Assembly (NCBI GenBank): GCA_947454695.1
Contig: CANGMW010000111.1
Coordinates: forward strand, 1-8,183
DNA: 8,183 nucleotides
Direction of reading: 5' to 3'
DNA from: Comamonadaceae bacterium
GTDB lineage: Bacteria; Pseudomonadota; Gammaproteobacteria; Burkholderiales; Burkholderiaceae_C
Below, one piece after another: positions 1-5,793 of the stretch. The notes beneath the pieces are model-generated. The model did not search any database, was not told the origin of the DNA, and saw nothing but the letters and a program-made list of their open reading frames with translations. Position numbers and translations under genes: made by a program. Within the stretch, counting starts at the first letter, position 1; the number at the start of each line of letters is the position of its first letter.

Positions 1-2
1 GC

Positions 3-239
3 ATTCGCCTGCATGCCGTGCCCGACACCTTGAACACGCGCTTCTTGGGAAGGCGTGTCTATGAGTGCCAACAGGGATACGCCAAAGGGGAAGAGATGGG
101 CTGGTTTCATCATGGCTCCACGCTGATCCTGCTGGTGCCGCCGGGCTATGAACGCCTGCCGGATTGGCAAGAGGGCGACCGCATTCAAATGGGCCGCGCC
201 CTGTTTCAGCGTCGCGACCGTCAACAGACTGTCGTCTAA
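3..239 (+). CDS. psd: Phosphatidylserine decarboxylase, C-terminal part (5' truncated by window)
   Basis: The frame is open from the window edge (first full codon at 3) to TAA at 237-239, so only the last 78 codons are present. It encodes the tail of the proteobacterial, pyruvoyl-dependent enzyme that decarboxylates phosphatidylserine to phosphatidylethanolamine at the inner membrane. The diagnostic stretch KGEEMGWFHHGST contains the Gly-Ser self-cleavage site: Ser (TCC, 117-119) would become the pyruvoyl group on the small alpha subunit, which is the remaining part. E. coli has LGST here; this protein has HGST, with the cleaved G-S pair and the Thr intact. The tail after the site is short (about 40 residues) and lacks the acidic extension of the E. 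coli enzyme. The GTG at 18 is an internal valine, not a start. The next gene, ugd, follows after 64 bp with its own ribosome binding site. Confidence 0.88.
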   Translation: MRLHAVPDTLNTRFLGRRVYECQQGYAKGEEMGWFHHGSTLILLVPPGYERLPDWQEGDRIQMGRALFQRRDRQQTVV

Positions 240-291
240 GCTTCACACGCCTTTCACGAAGATTTGAAACACTGCTGTCACAACATTGGAC

Positions 292-296
292 AGGAG
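292..296 (+). promoter_or_regulatory. Shine-Dalgarno AGGAG for ugd
   Basis: AGGAG lies 7 nt before ATG 304. It decides the start: an upstream in-frame TTG at 286 precedes this site and would place it inside the coding region, so ATG 304 is preferred. Confidence 0.8.
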
Positions 297-303
297 TGAC
301 GTC

Positions 304-1752
304 ATGCGCATTACAGTGATGGGAACGGGTTATGTCGGATTGGTCACCGGCGTGTGTCTGGCAGAGCTGGGCAATGATGTCGTGTGCTACGACATCGACG
401 CTGAAAAAATCCGGCATATCAATGCCGGCCATTGCCCCATTTATGAACCCGGCCTGGATGACATGGTGGTGCGCAACCGCGGCTTGGGTCGCTTGAAGTT
501 CAGCGCGGATGTAGCCGACAGCGTGCAGCACGGCGACATCATTTTCATTGCGGTGGGCACCCCGTCCGATGCACAGGGCCGCGCCGAGTTGAGTTATGTG
601 CTGTCCGTCGCGCGCAACATCGGGCAGTGGATGCGCTCACCCAAAGTGATCGTGGACAAATCCACCGTGCCGGTGGGCACAGCTGAAAAAGTGGAGGCCT
701 TGATCGCGCAAGAATTGGAGCGACGTGGTCTGACAAGCACCGCGGGTCAGCAGGCGCATGACTTGTCTTACTGCGTGGTGTCTAACCCGGAATTTTTGAA
801 AGAGGGCGCGGCCATTGCCGACTTCATGCGGCCTGACCGCATCGTCCTGGGTGTCGATCCGGGCCCCTATGCAGCGCAGGCCCAGGAGATGATGCAACGG
901 CTGTACGCACCGCTTAACCGCCACCACCAGCGCACTTACGTGATGGGTCGCCGCGCGGCGGAGTTCACCAAGTACGCGGCCAATGCGATGCTGGCCACGC
1001 GCATCTCTTTCATGAACGACCTGGCTAATTTGGCCGAGCGGCTGGATGTGGACATTGAGCAAGTGCGAACCGGCATTGGTTCCGACCCCCGTATCGGTTT
1101 TAGCTTCCTGTATGCCGGCACCGGCTACGGTGGGTCGTGTTTCCCCAAAGATGTCCAGGCGCTGCAAAACATGGGCATTGATGCAGGCTACCCGCTGCGC
1201 TTGCTCAGCGCAGTTGAAGACATCAATCAGCTTCAGAAACTGCGACTGGTGGACAAGCTGACTGCCTTGTACGGCGAAGAATTGAAAGGGCTGACTTTTG
1301 CCCTGTGGGGTCTGAGCTTCAAGCCCAACACCGACGACGTGCGTGAAGCACCCAGCTTGTTGCTGGTGCAAGAGCTGACGCGTCGTGGCGCGCGGGTGCG
1401 TGCGTATGACCCGGTGGCGGGTCAGGCAGCGTGCGAGGCCCTCAGAAACGACCTGGGTTCAGATGTGTTCAACCAGCAGTTCACGCTGGTTGAAGAACCC
1501 TACCAAACGCTGCAAGACTGCGTGGCTTTGTTGATTGCAACGGAATGGCAGGCTTTTCGCACACCCGACTTCGAACGCATGAAGGGGTTGCTGCGTGACC
1601 AGCGCATTTTCGATGGCCGCAATATGTACGAACCGGAGTTGATGAAACAGCAGGGCCTGGACTACCACGGCATCGGCCGCATCGCGCGTGTTCTACCTGA
1701 GCCGAAGCTCCAGGCTGATCAAACCGCTGTGGAGCGTCTTGTGCGCGCATGA
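304..1752 (+). CDS. ugd: UDP-glucose 6-dehydrogenase
   Basis: 482-residue NAD-dependent enzyme that oxidises UDP-glucose twice to UDP-glucuronate in the cytoplasm. The N-terminal Rossmann domain begins with GTGYVGL (residues 7-13), followed by the VGTPS motif and EFLKEG (163-168), which supplies substrate-binding residues. The central helix and dimer region carries FTKYAANAM (221-229), with the conserved Lys223 and Asn227. The catalytic cysteine is Cys279 in GYGGSCFPKD. The C-terminal UDP-binding domain follows, with the conserved Lys340 in LSFKPNTDDVREAPS. Length is slightly above the usual 390-460 for bacterial forms, with a short proline-containing tail after the UDP-binding domain. All key residues are present, so it should be active. 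Its nearness to a capsule export cluster suggests it supplies uronic acid precursor, although it sits with unrelated genes and is separated from that cluster by a convergent gene. The last 34 bp overlap the 3' end of the opposite-strand transporter gene. Confidence 0.95.
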   Translation: MRITVMGTGYVGLVTGVCLAELGNDVVCYDIDAEKIRHINAGHCPIYEPGLDDMVVRNRGLGRLKFSADVADSVQHGDIIFIAVGTPSDAQGRAELSYVLSVARNIGQWMRSPKVIVDKSTVPVGTAEKVEALIAQELERRGLTSTAGQQAHDLSYCVVSNPEFLKEGAAIADFMRPDRIVLGVDPGPYAAQAQEMMQRLYAPLNRHHQRTYVMGRRAAEFTKYAANAMLATRISFMNDLANLAERLDVDIEQVRTGIGSDPRIGFSFLYAGTGYGGSCFPKDVQALQNMGIDAGYPLRLLSAVEDINQLQKLRLVDKLTALYGEELKGLTFALWGLSFKPNTDDVREAPSLLLVQELTRRGARVRAYDPVAGQAACEALRNDLGSDVFNQQFTLVEEPYQTLQDCVALLIATEWQAFRTPDFERMKGLLRDQRIFDGRNMYEPELMKQQGLDYHGIGRIARVLPEPKLQADQTAVERLVRA

Positions 1753-2954
1753 AAGCGCCAGGCGATCAGCAGCATGCCAGCGCTGATCCACACCCCCAGC
1801 ACGCTGCTGATCGTGAAAAATGACAAGTTCATGGCCATCAGCGCGCTGTACACCAACATCATGGCCATCACACTGAGGTTTTCGTTCAGGTTTTGAATGG
1901 CGATGGACTGACCGGCGGTGAGAAGCTGGCAACCGCGATGTTGCAGCAAGGCGTTCATCGGCACCACAAAAAAGCCGCCGCATGCCCCTACCGCCACCAT
2001 CATGCCCACCGCCACGCCGGGGTGATGGATCCAGTTCATGCTGGGCATGGCGATGCCCAGCAACAATCCCAAGGGCAAGACTTTCCAGGCGCCGCCCAGC
2101 GAGATGAAGCGGGCGGCCAAATAGGCACCCAACACCACGCCCACCGCCACAGCGCCCTGCAAATAGGCAGCACGGTCCAGACTCATCCCCAAGTGCGATT
2201 GCGACCACTGCAGCACCAGCAACTGCATGGTGGCGCTGACACCCCAAAACAGCGTGGTGACGCCCAACGACATACCCGCTTCGGTGTCAGACCACATGCG
2301 CTTTTGATGGACAAAGGTTTGCTTTAATAAAGTCCAGGGGTGGATCGGCACATGGGGGTAGGTGATGTCGCGGCCGCGAACCCAATAGTTCAGCCCGAGC
2401 GCAGCGAGGTAACACAACACCGTGAATCCCAAGGAGCCGCTGAGCTGGGAGTCCGCATGCAGCAAAGAGCGCAGGCCTTGCGACAAAGCGCTCACCGTGA
2501 AATAGTCGCTGATGAGGTAACCCCCCAGCATGATACCCAGCACGGCGGCTCCCACCGTGCTGATTTCAATCCAGCCGTTGGCGTGTACCAGACGGCTAGC
2601 TGGCGCAATTTCTGTGATGAAGCCGTACTTGGCCGGTGCATACAGCGCCGCTCCCAAACCCACCACCATCATGGCGGGGATCACCGGCAAGCCCATGAGC
2701 ATGCCTAAACACCCCAAGCCCTTGATCGTATTGGCCACCAGCATCACGCGGGGTTTGGACCACCGATCTGCCAGCACGCCCACCACGGGCGCGGTGATCA
2801 CGTAAAACGTGGTGAAGCTGAACTTGATGAGCGGAATCCACCAGCCGGCACCGCCTTGTTCAATGTGCAAGGCAATGGCAATGAGCAGCAGCGCGTTGTC
2901 GGCCAGGCCGGAGACAAATTGCGCAGCGATCAAACGGTAAAAGTTGATACCCAT
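1719..2954 (-). CDS. lplT: LplT-like lysophospholipid transporter (MFS)
   Basis: 411-residue, very hydrophobic major facilitator protein of about 12 membrane segments, close in length to E. coli LplT (397). LplT flips lysophosphatidylethanolamine across the inner membrane for re-acylation. Recognisable features are an N-terminus FYRLIAAQFVSGLADNALL typical of the family, MFS motif A GVLADRWSKPRVM (59-71), and the LplT signature segments APAKYGFITEIAP (106-118) and HANGWIEISTVGAAVLG (124-140). ATG at 2954 is chosen because it matches the family N-terminus. A frame extension to 3071 would add 39 polar, proline-rich residues not expected here. No good Shine-Dalgarno precedes 2954, so the start is less certain than the identity. 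No acyltransferase/acyl-ACP synthetase (Aas) partner is fused or adjacent in view. It converges on ugd with a 34-bp tail-to-tail overlap. Confidence 0.88.
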   Translation of the reverse strand: MGINFYRLIAAQFVSGLADNALLLIAIALHIEQGGAGWWIPLIKFSFTTFYVITAPVVGVLADRWSKPRVMLVANTIKGLGCLGMLMGLPVIPAMMVVGLGAALYAPAKYGFITEIAPASRLVHANGWIEISTVGAAVLGIMLGGYLISDYFTVSALSQGLRSLLHADSQLSGSLGFTVLCYLAALGLNYWVRGRDITYPHVPIHPWTLLKQTFVHQKRMWSDTEAGMSLGVTTLFWGVSATMQLLVLQWSQSHLGMSLDRAAYLQGAVAVGVVLGAYLAARFISLGGAWKVLPLGLLLGIAMPSMNWIHHPGVAVGMMVAVGACGGFFVVPMNALLQHRGCQLLTAGQSIAIQNLNENLSVMAMMLVYSALMAMNLSFFTISSVLGVWISAGMLLIAWRFHARTRRSTAV

Positions 2955-3440
2955 AGAGAATGAAATGCGTGGATCAGGGCGAAGGAAACGAAATACACCC
3001 CCGTTCAGCCAAGGACGGTCGGCATATAAGAAGGGATAAAGAGGAAGGCCCAATGGCGATTGCGACCACAACTGCGCCAGACCTTTACTTGTTTGGCCGA
3101 GTGATGCTAGCCAAGGTTTGTGACGCTAACGTGACCTTGTGGTCAATGACAGTTATAAGGTGCCAGCTTGTCGGCGCCAATGGGGTGCCACCCATAACAG
3201 CCCTAGTTACTAGTCGCCGAACACCACACTTCAAGCCCATAGATGCGTTTGATGTCTTTGGCGGCAACCAATTTATGGTGCAAGGCTATCTATTCGCTGG
3301 TTGATTTTTATTTCATCTTGGTCAGTCGAAGCAGACCTGGTGGTTTGAGTGACCATTCAAATTGGTCTTCCAAAAAAACACACGTTTGATTTGCGCATCG
3401 TTTTAACTCGGCGAACGGACCCTGTGTTTGTCGAGGCTGA

Positions 3441-3488
3441 ATTTGAAATTAAAAAATAATTTTGAAAAATTTAATAAAACCATATGTT
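3441..3488 (+). promoter_or_regulatory. AT-rich promoter-like tract upstream of HTH gene
   Basis: A markedly AT-rich tract precedes the HTH-rfaH pair. One candidate pair is TTGAAA (3462-3467) and TATGTT (3483-3488), but the spacer is only 15 bp. A TTTAAT (3470-3475) is an alternative -10 without a well placed -35. This marks the likely promoter region, but the exact hexamers cannot be assigned. Confidence 0.3.
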
Positions 3489-3515
3489 GGACAGCGTACA
3501 GAAAATAACCGAATA

Positions 3516-3529
3516 ACAACTTAAGTTGT
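3516..3529. promoter_or_regulatory. Perfect 14-bp palindrome, candidate operator
   Basis: ACAACTTAAGTTGT is a perfect inverted repeat without a spacer, 31 bp before the ATG at 3561 and downstream of the AT-rich promoter-like tract. The position and symmetry suit a binding site for a dimeric HTH protein, plausibly the product of the next gene. The operator role is inferred. Confidence 0.45.
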
Positions 3530-3560
3530 CGATGTGGCGCACTGGCCCACGTATAAACAC

Positions 3561-3977
3561 ATGTCCCAATCAACTGTTGGTCGCACCTTGAATGCTGAAA
3601 AATTTTCTGTGATTTTGATGGAGTCCATCAAGATGAAGTACGGGAGTCTGATCCCCAGCACTCGTCTTGCGGATGAGCTTTGCAAAGTTTCGGGCGGCGA
3701 ACTGTCGCTCTCCTCTGAAGCGGTAAGGAAGTGGCTACGCGGAAAATCCGTGCCCAGAGGTTTGGCGCTGGTGGCTTTAGATGATTTGCTAGGTGATTAT
3801 TTTCTTAACAAAAGAAAGTTGAGTAAGCCCGGCAGTGCACTCTTCGCGTCGCTTGAAGGCATGAACACGCAGGACTTGATTGATGTGCAAAGAGCAATTG
3901 CTGCGCAGTTGGAAAATTCCTACATCCAAGCCACCACAGAGGATAAAAAAACCATTTCTAAGGATGGTGGGAAATGA
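3561..3977 (+). CDS. Small helix-turn-helix protein, probable transcriptional regulator
   Basis: 138-residue protein (from ATG 3561) with no exact family assignment. The central part reads like a lambda-repressor/XRE-type HTH: a first helix in FSVILMESIK, then a segment with LADELC, then LSSEAVRKWLRGKSVPRG (about residues 54-71), which has the pattern of the recognition helix and following turn in many betaproteobacterial HTH proteins. The C-terminal 55 residues are hydrophilic and lysine-rich, with a helical stretch near LIDVQRAIAAQLEN, perhaps for dimerisation. The open frame extends up to GTG 3534; neither GTG 3534 nor ATG 3561 has a clear Shine-Dalgarno, and ATG 3561 is chosen because it is the first ATG. 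The stop overlaps the next start as ATGA (3974-3977), so translation of the two is probably coupled. No enzyme motif or membrane segment is seen. Likely role: control of this regulator pair or of the downstream polysaccharide operon. Confidence 0.62.
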   Translation: MSQSTVGRTLNAEKFSVILMESIKMKYGSLIPSTRLADELCKVSGGELSLSSEAVRKWLRGKSVPRGLALVALDDLLGDYFLNKRKLSKPGSALFASLEGMNTQDLIDVQRAIAAQLENSYIQATTEDKKTISKDGGK

Positions 3978-4486
3978 GTTGGCATGTTGTTTACACCAAG
4001 CCTAAACAAGAGTTGAGGGCCCAAGAAAATTTAACCAATCAGAGGTTCGAAACTTTCTTGCCAATGATCTCCTTAGAAAAGATTCGGCAAGGGGCGATAG
4101 CCCGTGTGACTGAGCCTCTTTTCAGTCGGTACCTTTTTGTGCAACTTAAATTGGACAGTGATGCCTGGGGCTGTATTCGTTCCACGGTCGGTGTGTGCAC
4201 GATTTTGACCTCCGGGGGGGGGCCAACCGCCGTTCCAGAGGGCTTGGTTGAGGCTCTGATGGAGACGCAAGCCGCACTCAAGAATGCCGGTGTTCAGAAA
4301 GACGGACTTCAACGGTTGCTTCAGGCGGGTCATGAGGTGCTCTTTACGCAAGGGCCATTGAAGGGAATGCGCGGGATCTTCCAGCAGCACGATGGTGAAG
4401 CGCGCGCCATGGTGTTGATTGAGATCATGAGTCGACCACAAAAAGTCACCACCGATGTGGCTTGCCTCATACCCGCGCCGGTCTGA
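3974..4486 (+). CDS. RfaH-type specialised NusG paralogue (antitermination factor)
   Basis: 170-residue NusG-family protein. Its NGN domain (1 to about 100) starts SWHVVYTKPKQELRAQENL and contains LPMISLEKI and VTEPLFSRYLFVQL; the KOW-bearing C-terminal domain has GHEVLFTQGPLKGMRGIF and DGEARAMVLIEIM. Line-by-line comparison with remembered E. coli RfaH matches SWYLLY, APMITLEKI, SEPLFPNYLFVEF and DGEARSMLLLNLI. Lys9 corresponds to RfaH Lys10. Glu47, Phe136 and Arg144 correspond to RfaH Glu48, Phe130 and Arg138, which hold the two domains together in the autoinhibited state. The RfaH HTTT segment is not kept; the local sequence is the more NusG-like AWGCIRSTVGV. RfaH binds RNA polymerase paused at an ops element and prevents termination in long surface-polysaccharide operons. 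An ops-like site lies 77 bp after this gene. A run of nine G (4214-4222) lies in the coding region. A GGTGG (3966-3970) inside the previous gene may serve as ribosome binding site. Confidence 0.88.
   Translation: MSWHVVYTKPKQELRAQENLTNQRFETFLPMISLEKIRQGAIARVTEPLFSRYLFVQLKLDSDAWGCIRSTVGVCTILTSGGGPTAVPEGLVEALMETQAALKNAGVQKDGLQRLLQAGHEVLFTQGPLKGMRGIFQQHDGEARAMVLIEIMSRPQKVTTDVACLIPAPV
4214..4222 (+). repeat. G9 homopolymer inside the RfaH-like gene
   Basis: Nine consecutive G encode Gly81-Gly83 as three GGG codons, in the NGN domain before the linker. Gain of one G would end translation at the TGA at 4249-4251; loss of one G would end it at the TGA at 4257-4259. Either removes the linker and the KOW domain. 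Such tracts can act as slippage-prone phase-variation sites, but this length is at the short end. Confidence 0.75.
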
Positions 4487-4498
4487 ATGAGATAAATC

Positions 4499-4533
4499 GC
4501 CAGATTTTTTATTCTGGCTTGTAGGGTGTTTTT
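4499..4533 (+). terminator. Terminator-like hairpin after the RfaH-like gene
   Basis: GCCAGA (4499-4504) and TCTGGC (4513-4518) form a 6-bp stem with an 8-nt, mostly U loop. The only following U run (TTTTT, 4529-4533) is 10 nt beyond the stem, so it is not a classical strong intrinsic terminator. It may be a partial terminator or attenuator separating the regulators from wza. Confidence 0.4.
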
Positions 4534-4544
4534 GTCAGTATCTG

Positions 4545-4562
4545 GGACATGTCGAAATGTCC
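4545..4562 (+). promoter_or_regulatory. Hairpin immediately upstream of the ops-like element
   Basis: GGACAT (4545-4550) and ATGTCC (4557-4562) form a perfect 6-bp stem with a 6-nt loop, extendable by two G-U pairs. It ends exactly where the ops-like 11-mer starts. Known JUMPstart leaders also carry a stem-loop just before ops. Confidence 0.5.
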
Positions 4563-4575
4563 TGCGGTAGCCTGC
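4563..4575 (+). promoter_or_regulatory. ops-like element (RfaH recruitment/pause site)
   Basis: TGCGGTAGCCTGC matches the enterobacterial ops core GGCGGTAGCNT at every defined position except the first. The GCGGTAGC segment (4564-4571), which in E. coli forms the small non-template hairpin read by RfaH (two G-C pairs with loop GGTA), is identical. The pause features G at -10 (4564) and T-G at -1/+1 (4573-4574) are also kept. It lies 58 bp before ATG 4633 of wza and downstream of an RfaH-type gene. Function is inferred from sequence and context. Confidence 0.65.
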
Positions 4576-4632
4576 ATGAATGCTTTTCATAGGTTTCGTA
4601 ACGTATTTATTCCTCTCCGTGATGGCAAAACT

Positions 4633-5793
4633 ATGCTGAACAAGTCTTCTTCAATCAAAGGGTTAATTGCAATCGTGATGACCCTGTCGATCGAGTTGCT
4701 AGTCCCTGGGTGCAGTTACGCGCCAGGTCAATCGATCAGCCATTATTTGGAGGATGTGCAGCCGACAACTTCGTCTGAGCTGTCTGGCACGCCGAATTTG
4801 TCGGAATCTGACCTCATTCAAATCACCCCCGAGTTGGTGCGTAAGTTGCGCACAACGCGCGTAGCAACTATTTCTCAGGGCCTGAAGTCACTGCTGGGCA
4901 AGCCGGTGCCTTATGTAATTGGTGTGGGTGATGTGATCAACATCACCGTTTGGGACCATCCAGAGCTAGCCTTGCCACCCGCTGGCAGTCTTGGTGTGAC
5001 CACGGACACCACAAGCCTTTCGGCGGTTGGCAACGGTTACAACGTAAATGCACAAGGCAATATTCAGTTCCCCTACGTTGGTGTGCTGCAGGTGCTGGGG
5101 TTATCAGAAGATGCCGTGCGTCAAGTGGTTGCTAGCCGACTCGCCGAGTACCTGAAGGATCCCCAAATTACGGTTCGTATTCAGTCCTACCGAAGCGGGC
5201 GTGTCTATATTGATGGCGAAATTCGCAATCCGGGTCTTCAGACCATGAATGACTTGCCCATGACGCTGCCTGAAGTCATTGGACGGGCTGGCGGATACAC
5301 CAACCTGGCCGATACGACGTCTATTGCATTGACTCGCCAAGGCGTGAGCGTCAACATCAGCTTGCCCCTGTTGATTGAAAACGGCATCAGCCCCAATGAC
5401 ATTTTGCTGGCTAACGGAGACTTGATACGCGTGATGTCCAGGGAAGAATCAAAGATTTTTGTCTTAGGCGAAGTGTCTCGGTTGGCCGCACAAACGTTGC
5501 GTCATGGCAGGTTGACTTTGGGCGAGGCATTGGGTGAGGCGGGCGGGGTGAGTCAGACATCAGGCGATCCCAAGCAAATTTACATCGTCAGGGCCGCCAA
5601 TACCGACAAGCCTGAGATCTACCACTTGGATGCGCGGTCGCCCGCAGCGTTTGTTCTGGCCGAGGCGTTCGATTTGAAGGCACGTGATGTCATCTATGTC
5701 GATCCTGCACCCTTGGTTCGTTGGAACCGCGTGATCAGTCTCATTCTTCCAAGCGCTCAGGCTGCGGCCACCACACGATCTGCTGTGAACTGA
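4633..5793 (+). CDS. wza: Wza-like outer-membrane polysaccharide export lipoprotein
   Basis: 386 residues, close to E. coli Wza (379). Wza forms the octameric outer-membrane channel for capsule or exopolysaccharide. The start at ATG 4633 gives a lipoprotein signal peptide: basic Lys4 and Lys9, a hydrophobic core, and lipobox LVPGC with Cys27 as the acylated residue. A longer frame reaches ATG 4549, but its extra 28 residues would run through the ops-like element and give an unusually long n-region. The polysaccharide export domain starts near PYVIGVGDVINITVW (93-107). SLBB-type domains follow near VYIDGEIRNPG (about 191) and KIFVLGEVS (about 275). The C-terminal segment VDPAPLVRWNRVISLIL (from about 356) fits the amphipathic helix that spans the outer membrane in Wza. 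The stop overlaps the next start as TGATG. The Shine-Dalgarno is weak (GATGG, 4621-4625). Confidence 0.92.
   Translation: MLNKSSSIKGLIAIVMTLSIELLVPGCSYAPGQSISHYLEDVQPTTSSELSGTPNLSESDLIQITPELVRKLRTTRVATISQGLKSLLGKPVPYVIGVGDVINITVWDHPELALPPAGSLGVTTDTTSLSAVGNGYNVNAQGNIQFPYVGVLQVLGLSEDAVRQVVASRLAEYLKDPQITVRIQSYRSGRVYIDGEIRNPGLQTMNDLPMTLPEVIGRAGGYTNLADTTSIALTRQGVSVNISLPLLIENGISPNDILLANGDLIRVMSREESKIFVLGEVSRLAAQTLRHGRLTLGEALGEAGGVSQTSGDPKQIYIVRAANTDKPEIYHLDARSPAAFVLAEAFDLKARDVIYVDPAPLVRWNRVISLILPSAQAAATTRSAVN

Larger units (their letters stand above)
2955..3533. other. Intergenic region without a supportable gene
   Basis: About 580 bp between two divergently oriented genes, so it must hold promoters for both. 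Short open frames exist on both strands (for example plus 2960-3304 and minus 3267-3085), but none has a ribosome binding site, recognisable protein family or typical composition; I do not call them. The left half (to about 3300) has the GC level of the housekeeping genes. The right half becomes strongly AT-rich (about 3441-3485) just before the HTH gene. TGGTCA (3319-3324) and TGACCA (3350-3355) form a 6-bp inverted repeat of unknown meaning. No tRNA, IS end or CRISPR-like repeat is seen. Confidence 0.6.

Noticed and set aside
18..20. GTG as start of a 73-residue small protein
   Set aside because: The frame is open to the window edge and the residues match the interior of Psd, so this is an internal valine codon.
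637..1371. Long open frame antisense to ugd (244 codons), plus several shorter ones
   Set aside because: It lies wholly opposite the well-supported ugd gene, has no ribosome binding site or recognisable domain, and such frames are common opposite GC-rich genes.
1893..2841. Open frames overlapping lplT (plus strand 1893-2327, 2340-2708 and 2530-2805; minus strand, another frame, 2596-2841)
   Set aside because: Histidine- and proline-rich shadows of a transporter gene that has clear family motifs in its own frame.
2960..3304. Plus-strand 114-codon open frame upstream of the HTH gene
   Set aside because: It has no recognisable family and unusual composition, and starts 6 bp from the opposite-strand lplT start. 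No ribosome binding site; not enough to call a gene.
4142..4153. CAACTTAAATTG, near copy of the palindrome at 3516-3529
   Set aside because: One mismatch, within the coding region of the RfaH-like gene; a chance match in AT-rich sequence is likely.
4519..4544. Possible promoter TTGTAG ... TATCTG before the ops-like leader
   Set aside because: The spacer is only 14 bp and both hexamers are weak; not supportable.
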